Part shown: piece after piece, positions 1-8,324 of the stretch
Numbering within the stretch: the first letter of the stretch is position 1
Layout: each line of letters starts with the position of its first letter
NCBI GenBank assembly: GCA_964527595.1
Contig: CAZGPI010000019.1
Location: forward strand, 1 to 14,843
Direction: 5' to 3'
Source of the DNA: GWF2-38-10 sp964527595
Lineage (GTDB): Bacteria > Babelota > Babeliae > Babelales > RVW-14
DNA length: 14,843 nucleotides
Notes under the pieces: generated by a model
Told to the model about the DNA's origin: nothing
What the model saw: the letters and a program-made list of their open reading frames with translations, nothing else
The model's database searches: none
Program-made: the position numbers and the translations under genes

Positions 1-658
1 CCAATGCGTTGCTATTCACTCTCAACCAATAACTATTGTTTCTAATTATCGGTGCGTAATAATTCATCGCTTGGCTTGTACCGCGCAATATGTAGCTATT
101 GTTTCTAATGATCGGAGCATAGAAGTTAAGTGAATTACTGGTCGTTCGGTTCATCTCTACTTGGTAACTGCTCGCTCTAATCGTTGGAGCGTAATAGGCA
201 ACTGAATTACTTGTTGTACGGTTCATCTCTACTTGATAACTGCTTGCTCTAATTGTTGGAGCGTAATAGTTCATTGCTTGGCTTGTGCCACGCAATATGT
301 AGCTGTTATTTCTAATTGTTGGTGCATAGTAGTTAATAGCATTACTTGTTGTGAAAAGTAGTGGTACGGCTGGTTTTGCTTGTCCGCTGCCGCTTGCATT
401 TGGGCTTATTACAAAACTATTTCCCCATGTCTCGGTCCATGTATTTGCAAGTGAATAACCATCAGCCATGACGACTGATAATTGGCTCCATCCCTTTATT
501 TTCCCTGGCTGATTTATTTGTAATTTTGAATCATTCGTTCCAAAAACAATTTGTGAGGTCCAACTGGAAAAATCAAGATTGGCGGCATAGGTTTGCCCTG
601 AAGCGCCTGTTATTAATGCGATGATAATTAAAAGATAAATGCCTATATTTTTTTTCAT
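1..658 (-). CDS. Exported Tyr-rich repeat protein, 3' end outside window (219 codons visible)
   Basis: I do not recognise a family. The frame is open from an ATG at 658 to the left edge, so the C-terminus is missing. AAGGA lies 5 bases before the ATG. Residues 1-25 form a signal peptide (MKKN, then a run of Ile/Leu/Ala, then a likely cut after QTYA), so the product should be exported. Residues 26-105 are a Trp/Ser/Asn-rich non-repetitive region. From about residue 106 a repeat begins, with core (Y/F)YAP(T/I)IRxxSY; five cores are visible, spaced 21, 24, 24 and 21 residues. Repeats of this sort suggest an extended beta structure at the cell surface or in a secreted fibre, but that is inference. 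It lies 60 bases downstream of a relic gene with its own promoter, which may now drive it. Reading frame and signal peptide are clear; function is unknown. Confidence 0.85.
   Translation of the reverse strand, partial: MKKNIGIYLLIIIALITGASGQTYAANLDFSSWTSQIVFGTNDSKLQINQPGKIKGWSQLSVVMADGYSLANTWTETWGNSFVISPNASGSGQAKPAVPLLFTTSNAINYYAPTIRNNSYILRGTSQAMNYYAPTIRASSYQVEMNRTTSNSVAYYAPTIRASSYQVEMNRTTSNSLNFYAPIIRNNSYILRGTSQAMNYYAPIIRNNSYWLRVNSNAL
41..332 (-). repeat. Tandem coding repeat, units of 63 and 72 bp
   Basis: The anchor (complement of tctaat...gg.gc.ta) starts at 41, 104, 176, 248 and 311, giving spacings of 63, 72, 72 and 63 bases. There are two unit types. The 63-base type encodes an NNSYILRGTSQAMN linker and the 72-base type an ASSYQVEMNRTTSNS linker. 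In protein order they run short, long, long, short, then a fifth core continues towards the window edge. The two long units are nearly identical to each other and so are the two short ones, which indicates recent duplication or gene conversion. Confidence 0.85.
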
Positions 659-718
659 AAAGTCCTTGGGCTTTTTTATTAAGTTTTTTGATTGGCTAGC
701 TAAAAGTTTAGTAAGCCT

Positions 719-793
719 CTATTCCCTAAATGCTTTATGTAAAAACCGAGGTCTTGTTTCGATAAATACAAGCAATGTGATTTTTATTTTCAC
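719..793 (-). pseudogene. Internally deleted relic of a large exported-protein gene (24 codons)
   Basis: A GTG at 793 with AAGGAG six bases upstream opens a 24-codon frame ending in TAG at 719. Its first codons (MKIKITLLVFIE) resemble the start of the giant neighbour (GTG start, MNVKIILIAVLA), which has the same AAGGAG. Its last codons (LHKAFRE, stop) match the giant's ending (WHNAFRE, stop), 18 of 21 bases identical. The promoter at 866-895 also matches the giant's promoter. The simplest reading is a paralogue that lost its whole interior, leaving the 5' and 3' ends joined in frame. It could instead be a short leader peptide that kept translation signals for the gene at 658. The matches are seen directly; the deletion history is inferred. 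Confidence 0.65.
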
Positions 794-865
794 CAAACAC
801 TCCTTAACCATAATTTGAATAATAAAAAACGAAGTATATAAAAGGCTGAGAACACTCATTAAGCA

Positions 866-895
866 TTTATATTGATAAGCATTGGTAAAAGTAAA
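866..895 (-). promoter_or_regulatory. Promoter of the relic gene, same type as the giant gene's promoter
   Basis: On the minus strand TTTACT (890-895) and TATAAA (866-871) are separated by 18 bases. The stretch just upstream of and into the -10 reads CTTATCAATATA, identical to the corresponding stretch before the giant gene. The start codon of the relic lies about 72 bases downstream of the -10. With no obvious terminator after the relic, this promoter could also transcribe the partial gene that starts at 658. Confidence 0.6.
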
Positions 896-940
896 GCTTC
901 TGGAAAATTGGTACATTTTTAAAATAGAAGAAGCCAAGCA

Positions 941-980
941 AAAAGGGGTGCTTTCTTATTCACAAGAAAGCACCCCTTTT
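941..980 (-). terminator. Rho-independent terminator of the giant gene
   Basis: A perfect 17-base inverted repeat (941-957 with 964-980) encloses a 6-base loop, and the arms begin and end in A/T runs. It starts 5 bases past the TAA at 986. Read on the minus strand the stem ends in TTTT; on the plus strand it ends in TTTTTTTT, so it may work both ways. Confidence 0.85.
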
Positions 981-985
981 TTTTA

Positions 986-3900
986 TTATTCCCTGAATGC
1001 GTTATGCCACATATATCCATTCAGTTGTACTCGTGCGCCGCTGAGGACTTTTACCTCAACATCGGTGTCGATTGATATTCCATCGCCAAATTCTAGGCTA
1101 TGCGCCGCATCATAATTTGAGAGATTGCCATTTATGGTGATGTTGTTATCAAAACACACAGTACCTCGCGTCAGGCGCATTCCGGCATCTGGTAAGTTGA
1201 TTGTACAGCCATCAAAGTAGAGTTGTGAGGTGCGGTCGATGAGTCTTAATAGATCGCGTTCGCTTGCGGTATGCGGACCAGATTCATTAGGACTAAAGCT
1301 AAATGTTGTGCCGATATCAAGGCGCAATGTTGCAAACGGTTCAATATAAAGCGGTTTTAGCGATGAATAAGCAAAGGTGTTGGTTCCGGTTATCATAACA
1401 TCATTATCGATAAATAGGCGGCCTTGGGTGAAGCTGAAGTTTCTATCAAATGCCATATTCACATTATCGAGGGTCAGGATTGATGTGTCGGCACGCATTT
1501 CAAGGTGCGGCGCCGAATTGCTATTGAACCAGTTTGTGTTGCGTATTGTTACCGAAATTGAAGGATCAACAATCAGCTTGGCGCCTTGCCCAATTACCAG
1601 GTTGTTGCCTTGTCCATCAATTACCATATTGCTGGTTATCTTTAATCGGCTATTTGATGGGATAACAAAACTTGAAGTTAATAGAAGAGTATTTCCTTCG
1701 CCCTTGATTATACCGCCCGATGTTAAGTAGGCGCCTGAATCAAGAATAAGATCACCATCAAGTTTTAATGTTCCGCTGTTACTCAGATTGATATTTCCTG
1801 AAACTGGTAATATTACGTCGATGCTGAGTGTTTTTCCTGCGGCAACCGTCAAGCCCTGTTTGAATAGTTCTGGTTGGCTAAGTGTTGTATCGCTCGCGTA
1901 GGTAATATGTGAGGTGTGCGTGGTTATACCATTGCCGCCAGCTTCAAGGGTTGTGATTCTATTGCCGAGCGCCCGAGTTGTTGTTAAAACAAGATCGCCG
2001 TTGGTTGCGCATTTAATGGTACCAGTTGAAAGTAGTGTTAGATATTTTGATTGGTCACCGGCTCCAAAATTAATACCGCCGCAGCGTGAAGCTCCCAAGC
2101 TTTCTTTCCACAATGTTACACCATCAATAGTTAATGAGCTCTTAAGATCAAATGTCCAGGTGTTACCTTTCAGGCCGAGGATCGATGTGCCAGCAACGTA
2201 AATGCCGCCATTGGTTGTTGTAATGCTTTTGTCAAACCCGATAAATGAATTGTAGAGTCTAAGTTGTGAGGTTTGATCCATGAAGCAGAAGTTATTGCGT
2301 TTGTTACCAAGACCTTGAAGGATGACATTGTTAAGAACAAGCGTTGTGTTTGGTCGAATAGTGAACATGCCGCCATGAGAGAAATCAATGACATTTGCTC
2401 GACCATTGATAGCGCAGATGCCTCCGCTGAAGGTTACCGAGCTGAACATGTCAAACGAGCTATTAAGTTCTATTAGGCCTGCCGTTGATTGGATGAACAA
2501 CGATGTTGTCATGGCAGCATCAACTTGTCCAAATGTTAACTTATTTGAGTTGAGATTTACCATTCCTTGGCCAGCAAAGTTGTTTGCTCCAGAAAATCCA
2601 AAGTCATCTTCTAATATAAATGTTCCACCATTCAAAAAGACTGAGCCTTCGAGCTTTGGCGTTAATGATGCATGAATGGTTGTCGCGTTGTCGGCGAGGG
2701 TGATGTTTGCGCTAATTTTTCCTGCGCCACCTAACGTAGCGGTTCCCGTTGAAAATGTTAATGGTTCGGTCAAACTACCGTCACTTGTTATAACTGACCC
2801 ACCGTTTGGAATGATAACCGGCGTAATGCCTGATGATGTTATCTTGTGAGTGGAAGAAGGAGTTCCATGTTTGTGTGTCATGTTGGTTTGGGCAAGTGTT
2901 GCGCCATTTAGCGTGGCGAATGTTTCCATGGATGGGAAATCGAGAGTTCCGTTTTGTAAATGCAGGTTGCTATATGCTATAAGTTGGGCATTATTTAAAA
3001 ACTTTATTGTTGCGCGATCGTTATCAAAAACAATACGGCCGGTTGGGCTATAATTGTTATAGAAGAGTTTACCGTTTTTGACCGTTAGGGTATTGCCCGC
3101 ACCAACACCTATTTGTAGTTTTGCGTCATTTGCTGCCGTACCATCACCGAGATTTAGGGTTGTGCCGATAGCTCTTCCTTTAATGTCGATGGTTGATGCA
3201 CGGAATGTTCTAATGGTTCCTTTAGTGATGGTCATGCCAGATGGTGTTATGGTAAGCGATCCGCCCAAAAGATCGATAATCCCTGTATTATCTTCAAAGG
3301 CAAGTGGTTGCACGCCTGTTGCCGTTTTTTTGCCGATTTCAAAGTTGATACCATCATAAATCTCGAGCGATGATCCGGCGTCTATATCACTTGTTGCCGC
3401 CGATGCGTAGGAGAATGTGTATACAGTGTCAAAACCACCGTTAGACAATAACGCGTTTGTACCAATTATGTCTATTTTCCCCGTTTCCCATCTGTATCCA
3501 CTTGAAAGTTGAAGATTGCAATTATCGAGAGCCAAGGTGCTATTAATATCTGAGCCCTTGATATCATTGCTGCGAGCAAGGTTGGAGATGTTTATGTTTT
3601 TCAATGTGAGTGTTGAACCGCGCTCAATAATAATGGTTCCAGTGTTGTGCAAATCAAGGCCGAATCCATTGCCATCAATAGTACAATCGCCACTAAAGGT
3701 CCATTTACCCGTTAACCCCACATTGGCGTTAAACTCAATAATTGAGCGATCACCATCAAAATACAGGGTGTTTGTTCTGGTAAAATCTTGGTTTCCAAGG
3801 GAGAAGGTATTACTATTTAGGGTAATGGTACCAGAGCCTCTGAACCCGTTAAGGCCGATAAATCCGAAGTTTTGTTCTAAATTGACGGTGCCGCCATTTA

Positions 3901-6900
3901 ACGTAATACTGCCTTCAAGTGGTTGTGTGAGGTTGACGTTTACCGTTGTTGAAGCTCCGGTGAGTGTAAGGTCGCCCTTGAATATTCCTAAGCCGCCAAA
4001 ATTCCCTGTTCCTGTTGCAAATGTTAGGTTTGTTTCGGTTACACCGTCGGTTGCTAAGAATGATCCGCCATTAGGAATTGTATAAGGCTCAAGGGTGCTT
4101 GCCGTTACATTATGGGTTGAGTACGGTGAAATATGTATGTGACTCATATTCGTTTGCGCAATTGCCGAGCCATTTTGTTGCTCAAGCATCACGGTGGTCC
4201 CGGGGAACTCAAGTGTTCCATTTTGCAGATTCAAATTACGATATGCAACCAATCCGGCGTTATTTAAAAAATTGAGGATGCCGAGTTCATGGTCAAAGGC
4301 GATGCGATTGTCTGGGCTATAGTTATTGTAGGCTATTTTTCCGTTTTTAACATTGAGCTGTGAAGCTGCTCCAACACCTATTTGTAGTTTTGCGTCATTT
4401 ACAGCTGTGCCATCGCCAAGGGTTAGTGTTGTTCCGGCTGCGCGTCCCTTAATATCAAGCGTTGATAAACGGAAGGAACGGAGAGTTCCTTTAGTTAATG
4501 TCATTCCTGAAGGTGTTACCGTAAGCGATCCACCCCAAAGGTCAATAATGCCTGTATTATCTTCAAAGGCGAGAGGTTGCGCGCCAGTTGCTGTTTTTTT
4601 ACCGATTTCAAAGTTAACGCCATCGTAAATGAGTAAGGTTGAGCGCTCATACAATTCACTTGTTGCGGCAGATTCATATGAAAATGTATATACGGTATCA
4701 AAATTGCCACTGCTCATGAGTGCGACGTCATTAACAATTTCGAGTTTACCCGTTTTCCATTTGTATCCGCTGGCAAGTTGTATTGTGCAATTATCAAGGA
4801 TCAAAGTGCTATTAATATCTGAGCCCATGATATCGTTTCGGCTGGATAGATTTTCGATCGCCATATTGCGTAAGGTGAGCGTTGAGCCGCGTTCAATAAT
4901 AATGGTTCCGGTGTTTAATAGGTCAAGTTCATGGCCATTACCATTGATTACGCAATCGCGGCTAAATGTCCACTTACCCGTTAAGTCCACGTTTGCGTTA
5001 AATTCCATGAGTGATTGGTCACCGTCAAAATAGATGGTACTTGTCCAGACTGAGTCTTGATTTCCAAAGACAAGTTCATGGCCATTCATTTGTACCGTCC
5101 CAGGCCCCTCAATAATATAGTTATGCGCAAAGGCAAGATTGTTTTCGAGAATAAGGCGGCCGCTGTTGAGTGTAAGGTTATGATTATCGAATACCGTTAA
5201 TAGATCCATCGATAATGTTGAGTTTGCATCATTGAGAAAGAGGTGGCCTTTAATGTCGCCATTTCCTGTAATGACGTTGTTGTGGCGTTGTACGGTGACA
5301 CTTTGGGCGATGTATCCGCTATTCATGTTTATGGTGTCGCCGTTATCAAGAATAATAGACCCTGACGTTTTTAGTGTTCCCGTCAGAACAAAATCCTCTT
5401 GGAGTTGTTTGTTTGTATAATGTAGGTTTTCGCCAATCAGGTACGCTGAAGGATCAAGATAAAGTGGGTTGCCGCCTGCGATATCAAACCAAGCATCGGT
5501 CAACGTCATGCGTCGTGGGACGTACATAGAAGAGGTTGAACTCAAGCTAAATTTTGGTTGCCCGTAGAACTTAAAGGTATCTGGCGTGCTTGCGTTAGCA
5601 ATGAATGAACCTTGTGGCGTACCGGACGTTATGGTCAGTGATGCGCCATTGCCATGTAACTTGACCGTAACATCATTCGCTGCCGTTCCATCACCAAGGA
5701 TAAGGCCTTGTTGGAGCCCGGTTGTAGTTTCGGTTAAGTTAATATCAAAATTGCACGAGTCGTAAATGTTAATGATTCCTTTTTTGAGAGTTAACCCAGA
5801 ATGGGTGACAACAAGTGATGCATCATCGAGGTTAAGGCGCGAAGAGCTATCCTCAAATTCTAATGGATTGATGCCGCCAAAATTTCTGCGGCCAGTCTTG
5901 AATTGTGCTCGGTTTTCTATGCTTAGCCTTGAGTTCGAGTGTATTGTTGATGTTTGTGCGCTTGACAAATAGAACGTGTATGGGCCTGTTATGGTAACAT
6001 CCTCATATGTTTCCATAACACCGTCACCCAAAATTACGTCATTTTTGAGTGATATGGTTGCATCTCTAAAAATCGCTTTTGATGTTGGGCCTTGAAGTGC
6101 GAAGGCACTTGGGGTTTGTAGATCAAGCATAATTTGTTGCAGGGTCGCTGAGCCACCTTGATCAATGTTAATAGCACCATCGCCGGTAAATGTTATCGTA
6201 TTCCCGCGGCCATTAATCAGGCAGTTACCTTTTAAGGTGAGAGGTAAGCCAAGTGTGAGATTGTTGTTTAAAATAATAGTGGTGTTGTCAAACACAAACG
6301 GGGAATATGATTCTTTAAATATAGAAACGTTATTGGTTGTGTTATCAGCTCTGGCTAAATACGTGCCCGTTGCATCGCGTGAATAGCGTAAAAAGTTTAT
6401 GCCCGAAGGGATATTGATAGTGTATGGATTTGAGAGGGCGTAGGTTGCGGGTGTAAAGGTAAGCGAAATAAATTCATTGCCTGAGGCCGTTGCTGCCGTT
6501 CCAATAGCAAGCTCTGTTCCATTGGATTTCCAAGCGACTGTGTTTGCAGCTATTGGAGTGGTATAAGAACTTTTCTCTGTTAATGAAGGGGTGGCGCCTG
6601 AATAAGCAAGTTGATAGGTTTTAACTCTTGAGTTGTTGAATGCAATTGCCACATAGGTGCCGGTGGGAGCCCAATCAAGCCCATTGATACGTCCAAATCC
6701 AAGCGATGATGATATTTTTGTATCGAGTATTGTGCCACTTGCAGGAACCCCATAACCATATAAAAAGCCGGTTGAGGTTCCAACTATAATATCGTCACGA
6801 TTGCCCGATGGCCCCCATGTAATTGCATTTCTTGAGACTGTTCCGTTTAGCGGTGTGCCAACAGGGCTCAAAGCAGGTGTGCCAAGTGTGCCGCTGCCGC

Positions 6901-7708
6901 TAGCCGTAAATGGTACAATGCCAACTCTCGTGCCATAGCCATATGCAAGAAAATTTCCTCGCGCCTGCCAAGCTACTGACGTTACGGTTGCGCCAATGTT
7001 TTGTTTGAGAATTGGGGAGTTGAATGTATTGGTTGCTGGTAAGAATTGATAAACTTCTAATTCATTACTAGTCTTTGTTGATCCTACGGCAAGAAAGTAA
7101 GTACTTGGGTGCCAACGTACACAGTTGCCATTGGCGCCAAGATTTGCTGAAGTGGCAAGCGTTAAAGCGGTGCCGCTAAAAGCATAAACAAAAAGCTCGT
7201 GGTTTGCCGATGAGCCTGAAAAATTGTCGGTTATTACCGCCAAGTACTTATTGTCATAAGACCAGGCGACCGATCTTACAGTTCGCGAAGCGGTTATGCG
7301 TGTAATTAATTCAAAAACTCTTATTCCTGATGCGTTTGTTCTGCTGGTAAAGCTTGATTGATATGGAGAAATATTAACAACGTGGTTTTGACCTTTAATA
7401 GTGCCAAGGTCGGCAAGAGTTCCGGTATTACTTAAAATGAGGTCGCTGTTAAGCCATAAATTTCCGCCCGAGAGTGTGATTGGTCCTCCAACGGGAAAGA
7501 TTGAATAGAATGAGCATGTTGTTGTTGAATCTGCAAATTTGAATCCATTTTTTACGCAGCCAAAGGTTTTGATATCATTAGTTAATCCTGTGATAGCAAA
7601 TGGATTAACAATTGATAATGCAGTATCTGATCCATAGGTGGCCGGAGACAGGTTGTGCTGAATGGATAAACTGGCTAAAACCGCAATAAGTATAATTTTA
7701 ACGTTCAC
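986..7708 (-). CDS. Giant exported protein: seven-bladed WD40-like propeller inserted in a long beta-helix (2240 aa)
   Basis: Translation starts at GTG 7708, with GAAGGAG five bases upstream. Residues 1-20 are a signal peptide. Residues about 75-115 look like beta-helix coils. Residues about 125-455 carry seven WD40-like repeats, recognised by their core strands (VRSVAW near 143-149, then CVRWHP, VTSVAW, NAITWGP, INGLDWAP, NTVAWKS and FLRYSR near 442). From about 468 to the end is a Gly/Asn/Thr-rich parallel beta-helix built from a repeated module. The landmark (C/M)xI(N/D)G falls near residues 493, 919, 1342, 1765 and 2028. The modules at 897-1319 and 1320-1742 are clear copies; the last two are shortened. 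The chain ends in WHNAFRE. No autotransporter barrel, LPxTG motif or catalytic site was recognised. It is probably a surface or secreted binding or adhesin-like protein; that role is inferred from architecture only. Confidence 0.85.
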   Translation of the reverse strand: MNVKIILIAVLASLSIQHNLSPATYGSDTALSIVNPFAITGLTNDIKTFGCVKNGFKFADSTTTCSFYSIFPVGGPITLSGGNLWLNSDLILSNTGTLADLGTIKGQNHVVNISPYQSSFTSRTNASGIRVFELITRITASRTVRSVAWSYDNKYLAVITDNFSGSSANHELFVYAFSGTALTLATSANLGANGNCVRWHPSTYFLAVGSTKTSNELEVYQFLPATNTFNSPILKQNIGATVTSVAWQARGNFLAYGYGTRVGIVPFTASGSGTLGTPALSPVGTPLNGTVSRNAITWGPSGNRDDIIVGTSTGFLYGYGVPASGTILDTKISSSLGFGRINGLDWAPTGTYVAIAFNNSRVKTYQLAYSGATPSLTEKSSYTTPIAANTVAWKSNGTELAIGTAATASGNEFISLTFTPATYALSNPYTINIPSGINFLRYSRDATGTYLARADNTTNNVSIFKESYSPFVFDNTTIILNNNLTLGLPLTLKGNCLINGRGNTITFTGDGAINIDQGGSATLQQIMLDLQTPSAFALQGPTSKAIFRDATISLKNDVILGDGVMETYEDVTITGPYTFYLSSAQTSTIHSNSRLSIENRAQFKTGRRNFGGINPLEFEDSSSRLNLDDASLVVTHSGLTLKKGIINIYDSCNFDINLTETTTGLQQGLILGDGTAANDVTVKLHGNGASLTITSGTPQGSFIANASTPDTFKFYGQPKFSLSSTSSMYVPRRMTLTDAWFDIAGGNPLYLDPSAYLIGENLHYTNKQLQEDFVLTGTLKTSGSIILDNGDTINMNSGYIAQSVTVQRHNNVITGNGDIKGHLFLNDANSTLSMDLLTVFDNHNLTLNSGRLILENNLAFAHNYIIEGPGTVQMNGHELVFGNQDSVWTSTIYFDGDQSLMEFNANVDLTGKWTFSRDCVINGNGHELDLLNTGTIIIERGSTLTLRNMAIENLSSRNDIMGSDINSTLILDNCTIQLASGYKWKTGKLEIVNDVALMSSGNFDTVYTFSYESAATSELYERSTLLIYDGVNFEIGKKTATGAQPLAFEDNTGIIDLWGGSLTVTPSGMTLTKGTLRSFRLSTLDIKGRAAGTTLTLGDGTAVNDAKLQIGVGAASQLNVKNGKIAYNNYSPDNRIAFDHELGILNFLNNAGLVAYRNLNLQNGTLEFPGTTVMLEQQNGSAIAQTNMSHIHISPYSTHNVTASTLEPYTIPNGGSFLATDGVTETNLTFATGTGNFGGLGIFKGDLTLTGASTTVNVNLTQPLEGSITLNGGTVNLEQNFGFIGLNGFRGSGTITLNSNTFSLGNQDFTRTNTLYFDGDRSIIEFNANVGLTGKWTFSGDCTIDGNGFGLDLHNTGTIIIERGSTLTLKNINISNLARSNDIKGSDINSTLALDNCNLQLSSGYRWETGKIDIIGTNALLSNGGFDTVYTFSYASAATSDIDAGSSLEIYDGINFEIGKKTATGVQPLAFEDNTGIIDLLGGSLTITPSGMTITKGTIRTFRASTIDIKGRAIGTTLNLGDGTAANDAKLQIGVGAGNTLTVKNGKLFYNNYSPTGRIVFDNDRATIKFLNNAQLIAYSNLHLQNGTLDFPSMETFATLNGATLAQTNMTHKHGTPSSTHKITSSGITPVIIPNGGSVITSDGSLTEPLTFSTGTATLGGAGKISANITLADNATTIHASLTPKLEGSVFLNGGTFILEDDFGFSGANNFAGQGMVNLNSNKLTFGQVDAAMTTSLFIQSTAGLIELNSSFDMFSSVTFSGGICAINGRANVIDFSHGGMFTIRPNTTLVLNNVILQGLGNKRNNFCFMDQTSQLRLYNSFIGFDKSITTTNGGIYVAGTSILGLKGNTWTFDLKSSLTIDGVTLWKESLGASRCGGINFGAGDQSKYLTLLSTGTIKCATNGDLVLTTTRALGNRITTLEAGGNGITTHTSHITYASDTTLSQPELFKQGLTVAAGKTLSIDVILPVSGNINLSNSGTLKLDGDLILDSGAYLTSGGIIKGEGNTLLLTSSFVIPSNSRLKITSNMVIDGQGNNLVIGQGAKLIVDPSISVTIRNTNWFNSNSAPHLEMRADTSILTLDNVNMAFDRNFSFTQGRLFIDNDVMITGTNTFAYSSLKPLYIEPFATLRLDIGTTFSFSPNESGPHTASERDLLRLIDRTSQLYFDGCTINLPDAGMRLTRGTVCFDNNITINGNLSNYDAAHSLEFGDGISIDTDVEVKVLSGARVQLNGYMWHNAFRE
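2486..5020 (-). repeat. Two tandem copies of a ~1.27 kb coding module
   Basis: The same series of motifs (YFDGD, then NAN, LTGKWTFS, TGTIIIERGSTLTL, GSDINSTL, FEIGKKTATG, PLAFEDNTGIIDL, NNYSP, IPNGGS) occurs at 3752-5020 and again at 2486-3751, offset by 1269 bases. At DNA level there are identical stretches of about 30 bases, for example near 3103-3132 and 4371-4400. A divergent copy precedes it (about 5021-6290), and a shortened one follows from 2485. The copy boundaries are arbitrary within the period. Confidence 0.9.
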
Positions 7709-7751
7709 CGAAACTCCTTCAAAATAAATAAAATTTAATACGTATTAAGAA

Positions 7752-7781
7752 GGTATATTGATAAGGGAGCGAAAAAGTAAA
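7752..7781 (-). promoter_or_regulatory. Promoter of the giant gene
   Basis: On the minus strand TTTACT (7776-7781) and TATACC (7752-7757) are 18 bases apart. The flanking CTTTACTTTT and the CTTATCAATATA running into the -10 are the same as in the promoter at 866-895. The GTG start is about 43 bases downstream, with AT-rich sequence between. The hexamers are only moderately close to consensus, but the shared sequence supports the call. Confidence 0.6.
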
Positions 7782-7830
7782 GGGTTTGATTTATTTGGGT
7801 CTTTTTAAAAATTAAATAAAATAGCTAAAC

Positions 7831-7876
7831 AAAAAAAGCGGTGCCGCCTTAGTTGTAAGGCGGCACCGCTTTTTTT
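7831..7876 (-). terminator. Rho-independent terminator of ndk
   Basis: A perfect 20-base inverted repeat (7831-7850 with 7857-7876) has a GC-rich core and encloses a 6-base loop. It starts 13 bases past the ndk stop codon. On the minus strand the stem ends in a run of seven T; the plus strand has the same, so the hairpin is symmetrical. Confidence 0.9.
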
Positions 7877-7889
7877 GCTGTTTTTACTT

Positions 7890-8300
7890 TTAGCTTAATT
7901 CAGGAAAAAAGAATGCGATTTCTTCTTGAGCTGTTTCTGGAGCATCTGAACCGTGGGTTGCGTTCTCTCCTTTGCTTGTTGCATAGAGTTTACGCAAAGT
8001 GTTTGGTTCTGCTTGAGCTGGATCGGTTGTTCCCATTAAATCGCGCCATGACTTGATGGCATTTTCTTTTTCAAGAGCCATAACAACAACAGGTCCCGAG
8101 CACATGAATTCTGTAAGGCCGGCAAAAAAAGGACGGTCTTTATGGACGGCATAAAATGTTTCGGCTTGTTGTTTGGTCATGTGTAATTTTTTCATGCCAA
8201 GAATATTGAAGCCTTCTTGCTCAATACGGTCGATGATTTTGCCGCTGTTTTTTGCCTTGACGGCGTCTGGTTTAATGATAGCAAATGTTCTTTCCATCAT
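7890..8300 (-). CDS. ndk: Nucleoside diphosphate kinase (136 aa)
   Basis: Ndk moves the gamma phosphate of ATP onto other nucleoside diphosphates through a phosphohistidine, balancing the NTP and dNTP pools in the cytoplasm. The protein has the family's usual length. The N-terminus reads ERTFAIIKPDAV (K10 binds phosphate). GPVVVMALEKENAI and WRDLMGTTDP are typical, and the active-site histidine is H116 in NATHGSD, followed by the usual C-terminal FFFPEL. Two ATGs stand in a row (8300 and 8297); AGGA sits about 7 bases before the first. It lies behind rpsA on the same strand with a hairpin between, so it may depend on read-through or on a weak promoter I could not identify. Identification is secure. 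Confidence 0.97.
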   Translation of the reverse strand: MMERTFAIIKPDAVKAKNSGKIIDRIEQEGFNILGMKKLHMTKQQAETFYAVHKDRPFFAGLTEFMCSGPVVVMALEKENAIKSWRDLMGTTDPAQAEPNTLRKLYATSKGENATHGSDAPETAQEEIAFFFPELS

Positions 8301-8324
8301 GATAAGATCCTTTTTTAATAAAAA

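Noticed and set aside
41..332. CRISPR-like array at the left edge
   Set aside because: Spacing of 63 and 72 bases is always a multiple of three, the reading frame is open throughout, and the regions between anchors are themselves repeated, so this is a coding repeat.
882..1115. Plus-strand 77-codon frame across the terminator at 941-980
   Set aside because: It runs through a perfect terminator hairpin and into the antisense of the giant gene; composition and context do not support a gene.
1377..6386. Many plus-strand open frames of 60-190 codons opposite the giant gene
   Set aside because: They are antisense shadows of one continuous 2240-codon frame with a signal peptide and repeated domains; several recur at the 1.27 kb repeat period only because the sense strand repeats, and none has a credible ribosome binding site.
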